This document shows, one piece after another, positions 59,782 through 64,000 of a stretch of DNA of 64,000 nt (its first letter is position 1; every line of letters starts with the position of its first letter). Origin of the DNA: Eleusine coracana subsp. coracana (lineage: Eukaryota; Streptophyta; Magnoliopsida; Poales; Poaceae); the NCBI GenBank assembly GCA_032690845.1, contig CM064430.1, positions 5,566,949-5,630,948 on the forward strand, in the 5' to 3' direction. A program made the position numbers and the translations under genes. A model generated the notes under the pieces. That model was given only the letters and a program-made list of their open reading frames with translations, was not told where the DNA came from and made no database searches.

Positions 59782-61652
59782 CGACTTTGATACGTCATAC
59801 TATTTGGAAACTTTGGAGAGTGGTGATCCTAGTGAATCAGGAGATTTTGTTGATGATTTTGATATGCGAAGAAGCTTTGGTAGTCCTATGTTTGAAAATT
59901 AGGAAACACTTGCAGAATGCAGTAATGATAGGGTAGCAGGAACTTGAACAAGAGTTAATGGTAATGCAGAGGGAAGTGGAGGAAGAAGCAATGGTGGAAG
60001 AACACCACTGCGCCGATTGGCGTAGCCTTTGCACCGATCGGCTCAGAGGAGTTTGAACACTGCCTCCCCTTACAGCATTGAAAATCATAATCTGCAACCG
60101 CCTGCTTGCTTTCCTGTCTACCGAAGAAACATTGAGCGCCTATATCTAGATAGAGATCGTGCTTACAGGCATCAAAGGATGTGGATCGCAGAATCCTAGA
60201 TACAATCGAGATGAACGAAGCGGATTACACTTTTCTCATAAGGAATATAAGACAAATTTTCCGAGTCTTGAACAGGCATGGTTTGCATGATTAGTGTGTT
60301 GAGTTTTTTCTCTTGCAATGAGGACATTGCAAATTTTGAGTGTGGGGGAAGGGCTTTGCCATTAGTCATAGTTTTTAAGTGTTTTTGAGTCTAGTTTCTC
60401 ATTTATTTTTCTTATGAGTGTTTATTTAACTTTGTGTGTGTGCTTAAGATAGTCATGAGTCATGTTAAGAGTTGCTTCAAGGTCTTTTATGTAGTTTGAA
60501 TTATTGTATTATCTTTAATAAAGTTAGTGTCGATTATCAAATTGAAAGTGCCCCATACTATTTATCTTGTCTTTTTGAAGATCAATTGGTTGATTTCTTG
60601 AATTAGTTGGTTACCACTTAACTTTTGAGCCTTGTATTTGTGAAAATTTATTTTGACTCATCATAAGCTAAAGCAAAAGCAAGGTCTAAATATGCCTACA
60701 TAGCCGAGAGAATAAGAGCAAGCTACATATTTGAACTAATTGGATTATAAGTAACTTTGTCAACTTTTGGCTCATAATTTTGATCAAGTTAGGAAAGGAT
60801 GATCTATTTATTTATCTATGTATTTCTAGCCATTCTTATCCATTTAAATTCCTTGCTATCATGAAAATCATACATCTTTGTTTCTCCCTCCTCCTTGATA
60901 CAACCTATATTCTCAATAAAGGGAATTCAGAAAATTTCCGCTGCTAGTACAAGACAGAAATTACTGATCATATCGGGAATAGAAAAAGAGTTAAAGAAAA
61001 GAAAAAAATAGACCATGCCGACTAGCGCAGTGTTACGCTGATCGGTGCTGTTGTAAAAAAAAGAGAAAATATATATATATATATATAAAATAAAGAGATA
61101 AAGAGAAAATATATTCCCTGAGAGGCAGTAAGGTCATCAAAGAAAGCAGCTTTCTGATTATTTCTAATTCTTTACCATTATTCTCATTGAAACATTTTTC
61201 TCTTAGATCTTCTATATTCCTCTTCTCCATTAAGGTTCTTTTCCAAGAAAATTCTTTCTTAGTGGCCATGATTGAGCACATTGTTGACAAGGTTAATCTT
61301 ATGGTTTAATGTAGTTATATAGCTCTCCAACATCCACATACAATCCTTCATTAGATAGGAGAGGGAAGGAAACGCACTTGAGAGATCTAGAGAGGACCAA
61401 ATACTTGATGTTTGATGCTAAAGATGAGTTAAGGAGAACTAAAATTATTTTTGAGAAGGTTTCGTGGTGATTTGATTAAGTTCAAGTATGATATGTCGAT
61501 TGGTTAAAAAGAGATGAGAGAAAATCTTTGTGGTGGATAACGAGTAAAAATGATGATTGAGATTGATTGCATGAGAGATGGTGTGAAAATTCTTGTCATA
61601 TATTTGATTTTATATTGCTCGAGGACTAGCAATGATTTGAGTGTGGGGGAAC
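59782..61652. other. 3' untranslated region of the gypsy element
   Basis: Non-coding. It holds cassette pairs at 60010-60043 and 61016-61049, a GAGTGTGGGGGAAGG purine tract at 60339-60353 and another (GAGTGTGGGGGA) directly before the 3' LTR, and a short AT tract near 61069-61087. The first tract could be an internal second-strand priming site. Confidence 0.6.
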
Positions 61653-62724
61653 TGTTGGTGATTTCTATATGCCTATTTTATCTACCAAAAATGGATGTTT
61701 TGCATCTTAATTTGGTGGTTTGGACTAATAATTAACCCCATATTTACATATATTTGTAGTTGTTCTGTTTTGGATGTAATCGCAGGAAATAGGTGTAAAA
61801 ACAGGACAATTATGGATAAAGAACTAAAGAGTAACGAAGATGGACCAGATGCGGAGCTGTGCCGACCGGCACGGGAGGAAAAGATGACAACAACACAATC
61901 CGGTCCAAGAAAGACAAAGGCCCAGCCCAGTATGAGTCAGAGTCGGTGGAAGTTAACCTAATCCCGTTGAGTATAAAAGAAAGATAATTATCAAGACCCA
62001 AGGGGAGACGGCAATCGCAAGAATCAGTTGTTAGAACTAGGATTCTAGGATATTAGCGGCGGAGGTTGGTCAACACCGACGAAATTCACCAGAAGGGAGG
62101 TCGCGCCGATCGGCGCAACGCTTGCGCCGATTGGCTCATGCGTGTTCCATCGCTATTTCTCATCCCTCTGCTATGTCTAGCGGAAGGATTAGTGAGTAGT
62201 CTCATATTCTCTTCTCCGGTGTGGGGATCTGGTCATGTAACTCTCATATTTATTGATACTCTCTCGATGAATTTAATCTATGTGATGAACTTAATTGCAC
62301 ATCTATCTATCCCTTTCATTAGTGTATCGGCCAATAGACTTTTGCCTGTTACATAGTGCAAGAAACCAGTGGGGAGCTAATAGCCTCTGTAGTGACAGCT
62401 GGAGTGAACAAAACTATCATGTCTTGTAGAATATTAGAGTCATCACTCGAGTTGATAAGAATAATGTTGCATGCTAGTGAACCAATACTAACGAGAGAAT
62501 CCTTCATTATCCTGTTACCTCTTCAATAACATTCACCCACCACTCTCTCACTGTCATCATTCACACCAACCAACTCATTGCTATTTGTTAGTAACTCTTT
62601 AATAGTAATTGTTCCGTTCGTTCCTTGTGGATTCGATAATCTTGGAATACTCAGAGGGAAAAAGAGTTACAACTATACACCATCCTTTTGTGGTATATAA
62701 GTGGGTGTGTAATTACGACCAACA
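61653..62724 (+). repeat. 3' LTR of the Athila/Tat-type element
   Basis: 1072 bp, TATA box at about 61970-61979. It carries a single cassette at 61858-61873 and a pair at 62105-62135, the reverse of the 5' LTR. Confidence 0.93.
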
Positions 62725-62812
62725 ACACACACACTACTTTTAGCTATAAATGAAGAAAATGTTCAACTGAAGCAAGAGAAGTAAGTACAGTCCGTCTCTT
62801 TGATTATCAGGC

Positions 62813-62915
62813 TTAGAGCTGCTTGGCGTATTCGAAGTCAGTGACAATTTGTTCACCATATGGATCCGTTGCTGCTTTCCCCTTGGCAATACTGTAAACC
62901 GTGAATGCTTGGCAA
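62813..62915 (-). pseudogene. Possible terminal exon fragment of an unidentified gene
   Basis: On the minus strand, after a TCTTTAG that could be a splice acceptor, an open frame reads CQAFTVYSIAKGKAATDPYG, then EQIVTDFEYAKQL and a stop. The composition and clean ending look like the last exon of a host gene, but I do not recognise the family. No preceding exons are seen to the right, so it is probably a captured or truncated fragment. Confidence 0.35.
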
Positions 62916-63152
62916 CTCTAAAGATAGTTTTTGGTGGTTGCATGCTTCATCCAAAATTGAATGGTACAAACCTTGCTCAGAATGCAAGGGGTTTTCAACA
63001 GATACATTTTTTATTGAAACTTCCCTTGGAGATACGAAAATGAACTTCTCTAGTCCATGTTGTCTTCAAGCTTCTCTTCTCCAGTGCAAACCAAGTAGTG
63101 GAGCATTAAGATGGTGTGTTTCTAATCCATTAAATCTCCTCGACTGGTAGCT

Positions 63153-63310
63153 CTAATCTACGTACTGGTGCTCTTTATTGCGGCATCCGCGAACAACGTC
63201 CAGCTGCTGGAGCAGTTCAAGGAAGCCATGCCGGGGCAGCTGGACCTCCGTGGCTAGAGCGCTGGTGAAGGCGCCTGAAAATCTCCTACGGCTCACGCTG
63301 CTATTAGCAC
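63153..63310 (+). pseudogene. BRI1-like receptor kinase N-terminal fragment
   Basis: The frame from 63153 reads LIYVLVLFIAASANNVQLLE, then QFKEAMPGQLDLRG, a stop (TAG, 63255), SAGEGA and another stop (TGA, 63276). This resembles the start of grass BRI1, the brassinosteroid receptor: end of the signal peptide, then DAQLLEEFR-AVPNQ-ALKGWSGGDGAC. The TAG sits where Trp is expected and the TGA where Cys is expected. No leucine-rich repeats or kinase follow before 64000. It is a dead fragment. Similarity was judged from memory, so BRI1 versus a related LRR protein is not settled. Confidence 0.45.
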
Positions 63311-63399
63311 TGACATGACGCCATCAGACCAAATCACATAATCTTCTCGCCACTGTCGAGAACAATCGATGCATCATGCATCGTCCATGCCAAACAATG

Positions 63400-63745
63400 A
63401 TCGAAATATGACATACAGTGAAATATGACCTGAGATTGCACGAGACAACCTGATATTACACCAGAACTCGAAATATGACATATAGTGAGATTCCACGAGA
63501 CAACCTGAGATTGCACCAGAACTCCACATTGCGCTGAGGTTGTGGAGCCGAAGATCAACACCATATGTCCGGTTCAGTTTGTAGCCCGACCTCGGAACCT
63601 GATGCAACGACGTCGGACGACCTGAGATCATATTGCACCAAAACTCGACGCTGCGCTAGGGTTGCAGAGCCAAAGATCGACACCATATGCCAGCCCGGTT
63701 CAGTTTGCAGCCCGACCTCGGAACCTAATGCAACGACGTTGACAT
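63400..63745. repeat. Two sets of short tandem duplications
   Basis: First set: GAAATATGACATA.AGTGA and GAGACAACCTGA.ATT..ACC recur at about 63403-63470 and 63470-63525. Second set: a unit of about 121 bp with AGCC.AAGATC.ACACCATAT, GGTTCAGTTTG and AGCCCGACCTCGGAACCT occurs at about 63538 and again at 63659. A short partial copy (AACCTGATGCAACGACAT) lies at about 63772. There is no coding function; minus-strand frames of 76-96 codons here are repeat-driven. Confidence 0.75.
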
Positions 63746-63845
63746 GGGCGTCGTGCGGAGGCTGAACATTGAAACCTGATGCAACGACATCGACGTCGGC
63801 ATCGTGCGGACTGCAGAGGCTGCAACGTCGTTGGTTCATAACCAA

Positions 63846-64000
63846 TGTTACAGGGGCCTAAGAGCAACTTCAACCCTTTCCCTTTAATGTCATCACCTAA
63901 AAGAGGTTAAAGGGGATTCCTTCAACCCACTTTTTGAATTCTAGGTGATGATGTTGTATCAGTTTATTTATTCTATCACCTAAAAGGGTAAGGTCCACCA
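63846..64000. other. Possible MITE start cut by the window edge
   Basis: AAGAGCAACTTCAACCC at about 63859 resembles the GAGCAACTCCAAC start of grass PIF/Harbinger- or hAT-type MITEs, and ATCACCTAAAAG recurs nearby. The window ends before a partner end could appear. Confidence 0.25.

Larger units (their letters stand above)
52478..62724 (+). mobile_element. Athila/Tat-type Ty3/gypsy LTR retrotransposon, nearly full length
   Basis: A 10.2-kb element. LTRs lie at 52478-53547 and 61653-62724 (TGTTGGTG to ACCAACA). The primer site TGGCACCGTTGCCGG (from 53560) fits tRNA-Asp, the primer typical of Athila/Tat. A purine tract GTGTGGGGGA ends at 61650. Flanking pentamers are ACAAA and ACACA inside a CA repeat, a likely duplication with one change. 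Order: gag (53671-54348), protease (54873-55346), RT-RNase H-integrase (55643-58441), extra ORF (58754-59781). A second GAGTGTGGGGGAAGG tract occurs at 60339-60353. LTRs are closely similar and pol has one stop, so the insertion is fairly young. A palindromic cassette recurs along it. Confidence 0.95.

Overview
This window is nuclear DNA from a grass (Poaceae; a panicoid such as sorghum, sugarcane or millet is my inference, not proven). The evidence is the grass-type transposon content, a plant copper amine oxidase with plant introns, a plant 5S rRNA fragment, and a piece of grass-like plastid DNA carrying the first part of trnN-GUU. I see one gene with every sign of being intact: a four-exon copper-containing amine oxidase on the minus strand (24986 down to 20837), with a signal peptide, the topaquinone motif and all copper histidines. 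Almost everything else is transposons, many nested, plus tandem repeats and gene fragments.

Layout. 1-1260: LTR-like and LINE-like debris. 1662-3815: CACTA DNA transposon (3-bp target duplication CTG) with a decayed Ulp1-like protease gene. 5229-6585: GC-rich block bounded by short inverted repeats, possibly a Pack-MULE. 6782-8196: short CACTA element (duplication AGG) filled with a 72-bp minisatellite. 9000-20700: AT-rich DNA with Helitron-like ends, MITEs, a TIR element with dense subterminal repeats, a tandem array of about 373 bp, long (TA)n tracts, the 5S fragment and a 56-bp minisatellite. 20837-25064: amine oxidase gene and its TATA box. 25265-29884: degraded Ty1/copia element, head to head with the gene.

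30245-44224: a large, decayed CACTA element with TNP2 transposase and Ulp1-like second-gene remnants. It was later invaded by a gag-protease-only Ty3/gypsy element (32184-36768, duplication GATGG), an LTR fragment (about 37434-37765) and a minus-strand solo LTR (41314-42424). It also holds the plastid fragment and a 69-base G tract. 44976-46592: an LTR with a primer binding site. 47155-48526: a third CACTA element (duplication ATT). 50890-52015: repeats and Helitron-like ends. 52478-62724: a 10.2-kb Ty3/gypsy element of Athila/Tat type with two LTRs, a tRNA-Asp-type primer site, gag, protease, RT-RNaseH-integrase interrupted by a single TGA, and an extra 3' ORF. 62813-63310: two gene fragments, one resembling the N-terminus of the brassinosteroid receptor BRI1.

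The most unusual pattern is in the Tat-type element. A 10-bp palindrome, GCCGATCGGC, recurs in pairs whose starts lie 20-21 bp apart, in both LTRs and at many internal sites, including inside coding sequence. The two LTRs differ reciprocally in whether each site holds one or two copies. I do not know this cassette from any described element.
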